Origin: Lentisphaerota bacterium
Lineage (GTDB): Bacteria; Verrucomicrobiota; Kiritimatiellia; JAAZAB01
Direction: 5' to 3'
DNA: 6,484 nt
Assembly (NCBI GenBank): GCA_016199105.1
Contig: JACQHI010000390.1
Span: 1-6,484, forward strand
A program made the position numbers and the translations under genes. Below are positions 1 through 6,463 of this stretch, piece by piece. Every line of letters starts with the position of its first letter. The stretch's first letter is position 1. The notes under the pieces are model-generated. The model was not told the DNA's origin, made no database searches, and worked only from the letters and a program-made list of their open reading frames with translations.

Positions 1-127
1 CAACGCGCCCTACCAACTGTGATCCGTGCAGGATCGTCCGTTGCCGTGAGCCGCGGCAGAAACAGGTAGGGCGGCTTGGCCCAAGCCGCCGCAATCCGGA
101 AGCCGGACGGCGTGTTGGGCCAACGCG
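1..127. repeat. Cluster of REP-like palindromic repeats, three copies
   Basis: This gene-free stretch holds three related units. The clearest, 65-90 on the plus strand, begins GGTAGGGC and continues as a nearly perfect 21-nt palindrome (arms 70-79 and 81-90 around one base) centred on TTGGCCCAA. A second unit at 111-127 is in reverse orientation: its complement contains the same TTGGCCCAA core flanked by CGCG and CACG, with one wobble in the 8-bp stem. The third is partial and runs off the left edge: the complement of 1-14 is GGTAGGGCGCGTTG, matching 12 of 14 bases of the start of the first unit. A small gatcc/ggatc hairpin lies at 21-35. Alternating orientation, a shared core and intergenic location fit a REP/BIME-type dispersed element. 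Family identity and genome copy number cannot be judged here. Confidence 0.6.
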
Positions 128-146
128 CACCAAAACGCGGTTTAAC

Positions 147-189
147 CGTTCACGGTTGATGACGGGGCTGGGCAGGTGAACCGTGAACG
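147..189 (-). terminator. Candidate transcription terminator after the metal transporter
   Basis: A perfect 11-bp inverted repeat (arms 147-157 and 179-189, sequence cgttcacggtt and its complement) begins 6 bp beyond the transporter stop codon and encloses a 21-nt loop. In the RNA of the operon it would form a stem directly after the last gene. Downstream there is only GTTAAACCGCG followed by TTTT (plus-strand 132-135), not a proper U-tract. The pieces cggtt/aaccg recur at 138-142, 144-148, 153-157 and 179-183, so alternative smaller hairpins can form, including 138-148, which lies right before the TTTT. A non-canonical terminator or 3' stabilising hairpin is likely; a protein-binding site is the alternative. 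Confidence 0.45.
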
Positions 190-194
190 AGGCC

Positions 195-1100
195 TCATCT
201 CTTCATCAACAGCAGACTCAAAGCCATGATCGCCATGCCCGAGACGAGGCCCAGGATGCTGTCGTGCCCCTTGCCGTAGGCATGGCTGGTCGGGAGAAGC
301 TCGTCCAGGCTGATATAGACCATGATGCCCGCCACGCCCCCGAACAGCAGGCCCATGACCTGGGGCGGGATGACTCCACCCTCGCCCCCCAGCAGCAGGC
401 GCAGCGCCACATAGGCGATGCCCGCTCCGACCGGTTCGGCCATGCCGCTGAGGAACGAATACATGAACGCTTTCCGCCGATTGCCGGTGGCGTAGAAGAT
501 GGGCACGGAAACGCAAATGCCCTCGGGGATATTGTGCAGGGCGATGGCAACGGCAATGGCGACCCCCAGACCGGGGTTTTCCAGCGCCGCCAGGAACGTG
601 GCGAGTCCCTCGGGAAAATTGTGAATGGCGATGGCGAGGGCCGTGAACAATCCCATGCGTATGAGCTTCCTGTCCCGACGCCCGTGATCGTGCGTGCCGG
701 TCGTTTCCGGCCGGGATTCCAGGGCGGCCGCGTCGAACGCGGGCCAGGAGGCGGACGCATCGTGAAGAGGCGCCGTTTCCTCCTCCGAGTGCGTTTCATG
801 GGGGTTTTCCGGCGCGGGAATCAGATTGTCGATAAGGCCAATCAGGGCTATCCCCCCGAAGAAGGACGCCACATTGATCCATGCCCCCCAATACTTTCCA
901 TAGGCGGCCGCCAATGCCGTATCCCCTTTCAGGAGGATTTCCACGAACGACACATACAGCATGACGCCGGCCGAAAAACCCGTGGACACCGACAGGAACC
1001 GGTAGTTGGTTCGTTTGGCGAAGAAGGCGATGGCGCTGCCGACGCCCGTTGCCAGGCCGGCGAAAAGCGTCAACCCAAATGCAATCCAGACATTCATCAT
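195..1100 (-). CDS. ZIP-family divalent metal transporter, ZupT-like
   Basis: An integral inner-membrane protein of 301 residues that probably imports zinc and perhaps other divalent cations such as iron or manganese. The two ZIP signature motifs are both intact: HNFPEG at residues 160-165 and HNIPEG at 189-194, each in a hydrophobic segment, which are the metal-coordinating helices of the family. Further hydrophobic segments lie near residues 4-28, 36-57, 74-93, 148-170, 176-200, 214-237, 247-268 and 281-299. It is longer than Escherichia coli ZupT (about 257 residues), mostly because the loop at about 96-145 is extended and rich in His, Glu and Asp (for example HETHSEEE and THDHG), a plausible metal-sensing or metal-collecting loop. 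The start is ATG at 1100; a second ATG follows directly at 1097. It begins 6 bp after the stop of the reductase gene and is the last gene of the apparent operon. Family assignment is strong; metal preference is not readable. Confidence 0.93.
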   Translation of the reverse strand: MMNVWIAFGLTLFAGLATGVGSAIAFFAKRTNYRFLSVSTGFSAGVMLYVSFVEILLKGDTALAAAYGKYWGAWINVASFFGGIALIGLIDNLIPAPENPHETHSEEETAPLHDASASWPAFDAAALESRPETTGTHDHGRRDRKLIRMGLFTALAIAIHNFPEGLATFLAALENPGLGVAIAVAIALHNIPEGICVSVPIFYATGNRRKAFMYSFLSGMAEPVGAGIAYVALRLLLGGEGGVIPPQVMGLLFGGVAGIMVYISLDELLPTSHAYGKGHDSILGLVSGMAIMALSLLLMKR

Positions 1101-1106
1101 GGTCTT

Positions 1107-2045
1107 TCAGTTGCTCGCATATTCCGATTGCCGGTCCTTCCGGCGGGCGATTTCGCTCGTATAGCGCAACCCCAGCCAGGGCGCGTGTTCCCGTGCCCAG
1201 GCCGTCAGCGTTGTGCTTCCCACGGGGGGCGAGTCCACATAGAGGAGGTTGTCCATCAAGCCCCTGATCTCGTCCCGCGTGATCAGCACGTCGCCCACCC
1301 ACTTTCCGATGAGCCAGCCGACTGCGTATCCCAGCGCGGGACTCACGGACACCACCGGCCTCTTTTTCCCGATGATCTCGCCCACCGTCTCGACGAGCCC
1401 GCGATAGGTGAAGGTCTCGGGGCCGATCGCGTCGATAATGGCGTTGTCCGTGCGTTGACCCTGTTCGACGGCGAGCCGGGCAAGATCGGCGACATGGATG
1501 GGCTGGAGTTTGTAGCGCCCGTCCCCAAAAACGCCGAAGACGGGGAGATGCCGCAAGGCCCAGGCGATATTGTTGATCAGGATGTCCTCCTTTCCGAAAA
1601 GGACGGCGGGGCGGAGGATGGCGTAGGACAGGCCGCTTTCGATGAGGGCGCGCTCCAGGCAGGCCTTTCCCCGGAAGTATTCAAGAGGGGAGTTTTCGGA
1701 GGGGTTGGTGATGCTGATGTGCACCACCCGTTTCACGCCGGCCGCCTTCGCCGCCTGGAACAGTGTCCGGGTGTTCCGCACGGCGTCCGTATGGGTGAAG
1801 GCCGCATGGTTGAAGCGGACCCAGTAGGTGTTGTAGAGGACCACGACGCCGGCCAGCGATTCCGCGAGTTTTCCGGGTTCGTCGAAATGGAAGGGAACGG
1901 CCCTGACGCGGTCGCCAAAGGGATTCCTCCGGCGCGGGGAATCGGTCAGCGTGATGACGTTTTCGCCCGCTTCGAGAAGCCGGTGGGCGATGTATTTGCC
2001 GGAGTAGCCAAAGGCCCCGGTCACCGCGTGTGGAGGCTTATTCAT
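1107..2045 (-). CDS. NmrA-like / atypical SDR NAD(P)-binding epimerase-reductase
   Basis: A soluble Rossmann-fold protein of 312 residues. The N-terminus has the beta-strand and glycine-rich dinucleotide motif TGAFGYSG (residues 9-16), typical of NmrA-like and complex I NDUFA9-like atypical or extended short-chain dehydrogenases. A YFRGK sequence (123-127) matches the YxxxK active-site pattern; it is followed by the characteristic LSYAILRPAVLFG stretch (139-151) and QPIHVADLA (181-189), seen across the epimerase family. The C-terminal part (about 210-312) would form the variable substrate domain. The frame stays open upstream to 2192, but the ATG at 2045 is chosen because the Rossmann strand begins there and the upstream part lies inside the preceding gene. 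The start overlaps the preceding stop by 8 bp (ATGAATAA) and has no clear Shine-Dalgarno sequence, so it probably relies on translational coupling. Substrate unknown; a redox-sensing or quinone/sugar-nucleotide role are all possible. Confidence 0.9.
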   Translation of the reverse strand: MNKPPHAVTGAFGYSGKYIAHRLLEAGENVITLTDSPRRRNPFGDRVRAVPFHFDEPGKLAESLAGVVVLYNTYWVRFNHAAFTHTDAVRNTRTLFQAAKAAGVKRVVHISITNPSENSPLEYFRGKACLERALIESGLSYAILRPAVLFGKEDILINNIAWALRHLPVFGVFGDGRYKLQPIHVADLARLAVEQGQRTDNAIIDAIGPETFTYRGLVETVGEIIGKKRPVVSVSPALGYAVGWLIGKWVGDVLITRDEIRGLMDNLLYVDSPPVGSTTLTAWAREHAPWLGLRYTSEIARRKDRQSEYASN

Positions 2046-3108
2046 CGTAAAACCAGTCGAGTTCAACCTTCCGTATGCACAGGTCCTGCAGGACGCCGGT
2101 GTTGCCGCCACCGCAGCAGTAGGCCAGCAGGACGGAATCGCCGGTGAAATGCATGGCCGTATAACAATAGCCGTGATCCGGATCGGTTTCAAGAGGCCGG
2201 CTCCGGCTCCAGGTCAGCCCCTCATTCCGGCTGACGGCGGCCGACAACGGCGTTCGGCCCCAACTGGAGTCCGAACCCGCTTCGCCCCCGCCGGTGTCAT
2301 TCCAGACGGCGAGAAGGTGGCCCGTCGAGGGAATCCGTTTCATCGAAAGCGGCGAACACGGCGACGCGAAGACCGAGCGCCGCGGAGCGGACCAATTCAA
2401 ACCGCCGTCCTGAGACCGCATTTCCCACTGATGGCCGGTGCCGGTCCGTGCCCAGGCGTACAGGGCGCCGTCGGCCAGTTCGACGACGCCCGGTTCCTGG
2501 AGGCCCGAACGGCTCTTCTCGGGCAGGGCGAGCCAGTGCTCCGATTCCCGCCACGTGGCCCCGGCATCGTCCGACAGAAAAAACAGAGCGATGCCGCAGA
2601 AGTCAAAGGCCGTTTCCGGCATGTCCACGGTGTCCGTGCGCGTGCGGTGATATGCGGCGGGCACGATCAAGCGGCCGCTCCGGAGCTGAACCACGCGATC
2701 GTTGTTCACGACAAAGTAGCCGGGCGCCGGTATGCACCGGACCGGCTCGCTCCAACGCTCCCCCTCGTCCGACGACGTTCGCAGGTGAAGGCGGGTGTCG
2801 AGCAGGCTGTTTTTGCGGGCATAGAACAGCGCGAGCCGGCCATCCCTCAACCTCAGGAGCGAGACGCTCATGATGTTACAGCGCGCGTCATTGGCCAGGA
2901 CGAGGGTATCGTTTGGCGTCCACGTTTCGCCCCCATCCGCCGAGACGCGGGCCGCAATCTGCGCCGGCGCGTGATCGTTCCAGTCGTCCCCCGTGTAGTG
3001 CGTGTAGGCGAACAGGATGCGCCCGTCGGCCAGCGTCGCAAAGGCGCCTTCCGAGTTGCGCGGGTTCCCGCCGCCGTGCGGCAGGCGCAGTACAATCAAG
3101 GATTTCAC
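2038..3108 (-). CDS. Sialidase-superfamily (BNR/Asp-box) six-bladed propeller protein
   Basis: A 356-residue protein with five Asp-box repeats of the S-x-D-x-G-x-x-W type: SADGGETW (56-63), SSDEGERW (112-119), SDDAGATW (179-186), SQDGGLNW (232-239) and SRNEGLTW (293-300, with Asn at the Asp position). This spacing fits a complete six-bladed sialidase fold of the BNR_2 type. Candidate active-site residues by position are Glu205 in LQEPG, Arg221 in WARTGTG, Arg285 in WGRTPL and Tyr314/Tyr316 in GYCYTAMH; this is inference, not an alignment. No signal peptide or membrane segment is visible, so it should be cytoplasmic and would act on imported, not surface, glycans. The GTG at 3108 is taken as start because it overlaps the preceding TGA in a classic 4-bp GTGA junction; an open extension to 3267 lies within the upstream gene and looks like non-coding translation. 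Many family members hydrolyse sugars other than sialic acid, so the substrate is open. Confidence 0.9.
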   Translation of the reverse strand: MKSLIVLRLPHGGGNPRNSEGAFATLADGRILFAYTHYTGDDWNDHAPAQIAARVSADGGETWTPNDTLVLANDARCNIMSVSLLRLRDGRLALFYARKNSLLDTRLHLRTSSDEGERWSEPVRCIPAPGYFVVNNDRVVQLRSGRLIVPAAYHRTRTDTVDMPETAFDFCGIALFFLSDDAGATWRESEHWLALPEKSRSGLQEPGVVELADGALYAWARTGTGHQWEMRSQDGGLNWSAPRRSVFASPCSPLSMKRIPSTGHLLAVWNDTGGGEAGSDSSWGRTPLSAAVSRNEGLTWSRSRPLETDPDHGYCYTAMHFTGDSVLLAYCCGGGNTGVLQDLCIRKVELDWFYDE

Positions 3109-5009
3109 CGTGTTTTCAACCGCATGAGGTGCGCGCCGTTGGCAAAATACAGGTGGCGATCCGGGCCATACACGAAACCGAAACGATAGAAATTGCCCTC
3201 CGCGAAATCCGGATAGTCCGCGAGGCGCTCCTTGGCGGTCAGGTCGCGCGTGACGGCAAAGACGCATTCGCGGGTCAGGCCCCAGATGCGGCCGTCGGGA
3301 CCCCAGGCCAGGCTCTCGTAGCAGTGATGGCCCAATCCCAACTCCTGCAGGGACGCGGTGATTTTCTGTTCTTTCAAGCTATAGGCGAAAATCGCGCCGC
3401 GCACATCGTGGAGGCCATACACCAGGTCGCCGCCGTCATGGAGCAGGGCGATCACGCGCCCCTCGTCCCGCAGGATGACATGTGAATCCAGTATCCGCCC
3501 ATCCTCCGGCGACACAAAGGTGAAACGCAACGCGCGGGGTTCCTGCCGCCGCGCCTCGAACACGAGCAACTGGTCGCGCTGCGGCAGGTAGGTCAACGCC
3601 GTCATCGCCGTATCCGGATAGATCCAGCGCGTCATGGCTTCCGTGTGCCGGTCAATCCGGCACAGGCCGCTGTCCACGCAGCCGTAATCGCCCGCCGCCG
3701 AGAAATATACGTTGCCGCGCGTATCCATCGTTTTTCCATAGGGCCGGTGCAGGTACAACGGCGCCGGTTCGACGCGCGGCGCATCGAGCAATCCCCCGTC
3801 GGCGGAGCGGTTGGGCGCATCCAGCGCGCCGCGCTTCATCGGGCCCAGATGGGCAGGATTGGCCCGCGTTCCGTCGTCCCAGCGCCAGGGCTGGGCGGGA
3901 TCATAGCGGGTCACATGAGCGCGCGGATAACAGGCCATGAACAAACGTCCGCCGCACCAGGCCAGCGAGTAGATTTCGCCGACGCTATGGGTCGGGGTCC
4001 GGTAATGGGCGAAGGTCCCGGTCGGCGGGTCGTAGGAGAGCAGCACGAGCGGTAGAATGCTGCTCATCCAGAGTTTGCCCCCTCCCTCCTGGATGGAAAA
4101 CAGCCGGAGCGGGGTGTCCTTGCGCTCGACGGAAAACGTGTGCGCCCGCCCGGTCGCATCCACGTGCGTCACCTCGGTTTCGATCAATCGACTGAGATAA
4201 CTGCCGTCTTCGAACACGTAAGGCATCAGCATGCGGAAAAAAGGCTCCCGCAACGCCGCTTCATTGTTGCCAATCACGGTTTCCGCCAGGCGCACCGCGG
4301 AGGCATCCACGGGAACAGCCTTGCCGTCAACCAGTTCCAACCAATAGACGCGACCCTCGCGCCGGTCCATTTCCACGGGAATGATGACGCGCCCGGCGCC
4401 GTCTTTTTTCAAGGTGAGCGCGATCCCGGGCGGAACCCCGACCACCGCGCGCGTGGCGCCATTCCGGGGATCCTGACACACCAGCGCGCCGGACGAGACG
4501 GCATACCACAAGCGATCCCGTCCGCAAACGCCGCCCAGCCATCCCACTTTCTGAAGACACTCGCTTACCGCACCCGACCGCGGATCGATGCGGTAGAGCT
4601 GTCCGCCCCCGTAAACATGGCCTTCCCGATCGCACTCGATCATCGGCACAACGGGAAAGGCGCCGGCGAACTCGGCCACCGGCAGCGATCGGTTGCCTTC
4701 CCAATCCCATTTCAGCAGGGCGCAACGCATGGCGCCGGAGTGACTCCCTTTGCACATTCCGAACGAATAAATCGCCCCATCCGCCCCCTGCGCCACCGAC
4801 CGGCTGGTATGGTCGAACAAAGCGAAATCGGGCTGGACATGCCGGCCGGAACGCGCGCGCGGATCGATGACCAGGAAGCCGTGCTCGAACGACGGATGCA
4901 CCACATATTCCGACTGGGTCCGCGGATGCCGCGCCAGAATGCCCATCTCCCAGTCCAAATGCGCCTCGCCCTGGCCGGCCACGCCCAAATCTTCCACGAC
5001 AAAGTTCAT
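3105..5009 (-). CDS. Large uncharacterised beta-propeller-like protein
   Basis: I do not recognise a named family. The 634-residue product has repeated short strands with propeller-like hallmarks: segments such as DGAIYSF (78-83), EGHVYGGGQLYRIDP (129-143), GGRLFMACYPRAHVTRYDP (353-371), RGNVYFSAAG (431-440), DGRIWGLTRECVFAVTRDL (572-590) and DRHLYFANGAHLMRL (617-631). These resemble YncE, SMP-30 or PQQ-like blades, and the length would fit a double propeller or one propeller with insertions. Cysteines near 434-450 (CVDSGLC) and the GKTMDTRGNVYF stretch may be a conserved core. No signal peptide or membrane helix is visible, so it is predicted cytoplasmic. The start at 5009 is preferred over an in-frame ATG at 5066 because a strong AAGGGGGA sequence precedes it by a few bases and the upstream ATG lies inside the peptidase gene. 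The gene ends with the GTGA overlap to the sialidase-like gene, which suggests a joint role with it, possibly in carbohydrate handling. Function remains unassigned. Confidence 0.87.
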   Translation of the reverse strand: MNFVVEDLGVAGQGEAHLDWEMGILARHPRTQSEYVVHPSFEHGFLVIDPRARSGRHVQPDFALFDHTSRSVAQGADGAIYSFGMCKGSHSGAMRCALLKWDWEGNRSLPVAEFAGAFPVVPMIECDREGHVYGGGQLYRIDPRSGAVSECLQKVGWLGGVCGRDRLWYAVSSGALVCQDPRNGATRAVVGVPPGIALTLKKDGAGRVIIPVEMDRREGRVYWLELVDGKAVPVDASAVRLAETVIGNNEAALREPFFRMLMPYVFEDGSYLSRLIETEVTHVDATGRAHTFSVERKDTPLRLFSIQEGGGKLWMSSILPLVLLSYDPPTGTFAHYRTPTHSVGEIYSLAWCGGRLFMACYPRAHVTRYDPAQPWRWDDGTRANPAHLGPMKRGALDAPNRSADGGLLDAPRVEPAPLYLHRPYGKTMDTRGNVYFSAAGDYGCVDSGLCRIDRHTEAMTRWIYPDTAMTALTYLPQRDQLLVFEARRQEPRALRFTFVSPEDGRILDSHVILRDEGRVIALLHDGGDLVYGLHDVRGAIFAYSLKEQKITASLQELGLGHHCYESLAWGPDGRIWGLTRECVFAVTRDLTAKERLADYPDFAEGNFYRFGFVYGPDRHLYFANGAHLMRLKTR

Positions 5010-5020
5010 GCGTCCCCCTT
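5010..5020 (-). promoter_or_regulatory. Strong ribosome binding site that decides the propeller start
   Basis: On the minus strand the 11-bp gap between the peptidase stop and the ATG at 5009 reads AAGGGGGACGC. The purine-rich AAGGGGGA lies at normal Shine-Dalgarno distance from that ATG. It is the clearest ribosome binding site in the window and supports 5009 over the in-frame ATG at 5066. Confidence 0.7.
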
Positions 5021-6379
5021 TTATTTTCTCGGATCGAACGAATACAGGCCGGTGGTGATGGTCCACGCGTCATCCAGGCGCATTGTCTTGCGCTCGTGCC
5101 CCGCGCCCCAGGAATCGGAGTAAAGAATTTCGGTTTTGTCCTTGCTGTAACCGAAGATGATGCGCATATGACCGCCGGACGCCTGGGGCACCGCCGGTGT
5201 TTCGGGCACGATCCCCAGCATGACGCCCCACGCCAGCGGAATACCCGCGTTGACATGGCGGGTAATGTCGTCCGTAAAATTCCTCAAGCCGGCTTTTTCC
5301 TTGTTGCACCGCGTGTCCTTGAGGATGGCGGGATCCATCAGACGGTAGATGGCGCCCACGTCAATCGTCTGTCCCAGGGGTATGGTCTTTTGCTTCCGTC
5401 GTTTGGCGGCCTGGTTGTAGTCGTTGACGAAAGCGACGAACTTCTGGACGTTGAACTCCGAGTGGACGTTGACCCTGACCCCGAATTTGACGCCGAGCTT
5501 TTTCAGCATCTCGATGATGTCGTCCGGATTGGTGCCCCCGCCGGTCGCCGTGTCGGCGATCTGAGCGATGACGTGCTGGTCGATGTCCGCGCCGTAATAG
5601 CCCAGGATGCGCTGGGTGGTCGCGACGGCGCAGTAGCCTTTCTGGCCCTGGTCAACCATGGGAAGATTGTCGATGAAGACGACGCCCTCCGCATTCGTGC
5701 GCACATTGGCCCTGATGTCCCTGGCCGTGGCCGCTTTCGGCGGAGTGGCGGCGGTGGGCGGTCTGCGCGGATCGTTTTTCGGGTCGAACCGCGAGACCAC
5801 AACCTGGATATATTCGGCCCGGAATTTGACCTTTTTCACCGCGCCGGGAAGTTTCGGATCGTCAACCTTGATGTTCTCGCTGGCGCTCCATCGCAGTTCG
5901 ATGGCGAGGCGGTTGTTCTTCACCCAGACTTTTTTTTCGAGCCGCTTCCCGTTGGCCAGCCACAGCCTGGGCAGAACAACGCCTTTGCCGCCGGCCCAGG
6001 TCTCGATGTCCCCGGAAATGGCGTCCAGCATCGCCTGGTACTGTTTCTCGTCGTCCATGTCGCCCGCGTCGCCGCGGTTGTAGAGGGACATCGTCACGTC
6101 CGACAGCTTGTCCTTGTCGAAGTTGACGACGGTCTCCCAGCATTTCTTTCCGAGAAACGTCATGGGCGGGCTGTTCAGATAGCCGGGATATCGCGTCGCG
6201 TCCTTTTTCGACGAAAGCCACCGGAAGAAACTTTCGTCCCGCGGGCTGGCCAGAAACGAGGCCGGCGTCGTTTCCCAGACCTGTTCGCCGTCGAGGAAGG
6301 ATTCGAATTTCGAAAAATCGGCCAACGCGCCCATCGCCGCCGTGTGCAGAAACAACGCCAGCCAAAGCGTTTTTTTCAT
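5021..6379 (-). CDS. Exported protein with C-terminal C39-like (papain-fold) cysteine peptidase domain
   Basis: A 452-residue protein starting with a typical Sec signal peptide: Lys-Lys at positions 2-3, hydrophobic core to about residue 18, and an Ala-Leu-Ala cleavage site before Asp21. Residues about 22-200 form a domain I do not recognise, with alternating charged strands (for example KKVWVKNNRLAIELRW, 149-164). A Pro/Ala-rich linker follows (about 204-220). The C-terminal domain (about 232-452) carries a papain-like catalytic set in order: Gln244 six residues before Cys250 in QGQKGYCAVATTQ, His404 in SGGHMRIIFGY and Asp422 in LYSDSWG. This arrangement fits the Peptidase_C39_2 type and suggests cleavage of a periplasmic or extracellular peptide. 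The ATG at 6379 is chosen because it begins the signal peptide; the frame is open upstream to 6472 but that part has no export or domain features. Ribosome binding is weak (CAGG just before the ATG). It is the first visible gene of the operon. It could also be a transglutaminase-like or inactive relative. Confidence 0.9.
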   Translation of the reverse strand: MKKTLWLALFLHTAAMGALADFSKFESFLDGEQVWETTPASFLASPRDESFFRWLSSKKDATRYPGYLNSPPMTFLGKKCWETVVNFDKDKLSDVTMSLYNRGDAGDMDDEKQYQAMLDAISGDIETWAGGKGVVLPRLWLANGKRLEKKVWVKNNRLAIELRWSASENIKVDDPKLPGAVKKVKFRAEYIQVVVSRFDPKNDPRRPPTAATPPKAATARDIRANVRTNAEGVVFIDNLPMVDQGQKGYCAVATTQRILGYYGADIDQHVIAQIADTATGGGTNPDDIIEMLKKLGVKFGVRVNVHSEFNVQKFVAFVNDYNQAAKRRKQKTIPLGQTIDVGAIYRLMDPAILKDTRCNKEKAGLRNFTDDITRHVNAGIPLAWGVMLGIVPETPAVPQASGGHMRIIFGYSKDKTEILYSDSWGAGHERKTMRLDDAWTITTGLYSFDPRK

Positions 6380-6463
6380 GGCCTGAAGGGTGTCCGAACC
6401 GGAGGGCGAAGTCAAACCCGGAATGGGCGCCATCTCAAAGTCCCCTGCAGTCTTTTCAATCAG
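6380..6463 (-). other. Leader upstream of the peptidase gene; no convincing promoter
   Basis: An open frame continues through this stretch from 6472, but it lacks coding character. On the minus strand a TTGACT at 6415-6410 resembles a -35 box, yet the base run 17 bp downstream is CACCCT and does not match a -10 box. The operon promoter may lie further upstream, beyond the window, or use a factor other than the housekeeping sigma. Confidence 0.4.

Noticed and set aside
70..90. The 21-nt palindrome as a simple intrinsic terminator
   Set aside because: There is no U-tract on either side, and the shared core with the copies at 1-14 and 111-127 fits a repeat element better.
183..2147. A 654-codon open frame on the plus strand across the transporter and reductase genes
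   Set aside because: The minus strand here encodes two proteins with intact family motifs (HNFPEG/HNIPEG, TGAFGYSG), whereas the plus-strand translation is rich in Arg, Gly, Pro, His and Gln and has no recognisable domain. It is a GC-driven antisense shadow.
2046..2192. N-terminal extension of the reductase
   Set aside because: The extension lies within the sialidase-like coding region, and the Rossmann fold begins right after the ATG at 2045.
2149..3189. A 346-codon plus-strand open frame opposite the sialidase-like gene
   Set aside because: The opposite strand carries five well-spaced Asp boxes. The plus-strand product has no motif or credible ribosome binding site.
3109..3267. N-terminal extension of the sialidase-like protein
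   Set aside because: This part overlaps the end of the propeller gene and has no fold features; the GTGA overlap at 3105-3108 gives a better start.
4140..5123. A 327-codon plus-strand open frame opposite the propeller and peptidase genes
   Set aside because: It crosses the junction between two minus-strand genes, including their ribosome binding site, and its product has no recognisable domain or regular pattern.
6387..6415. Possible sigma-70 promoter (TTGACT at 6415-6410)
   Set aside because: The position 17 bp downstream reads CACCCT, which does not resemble a -10 box, and other spacings do not help. No promoter is claimed.
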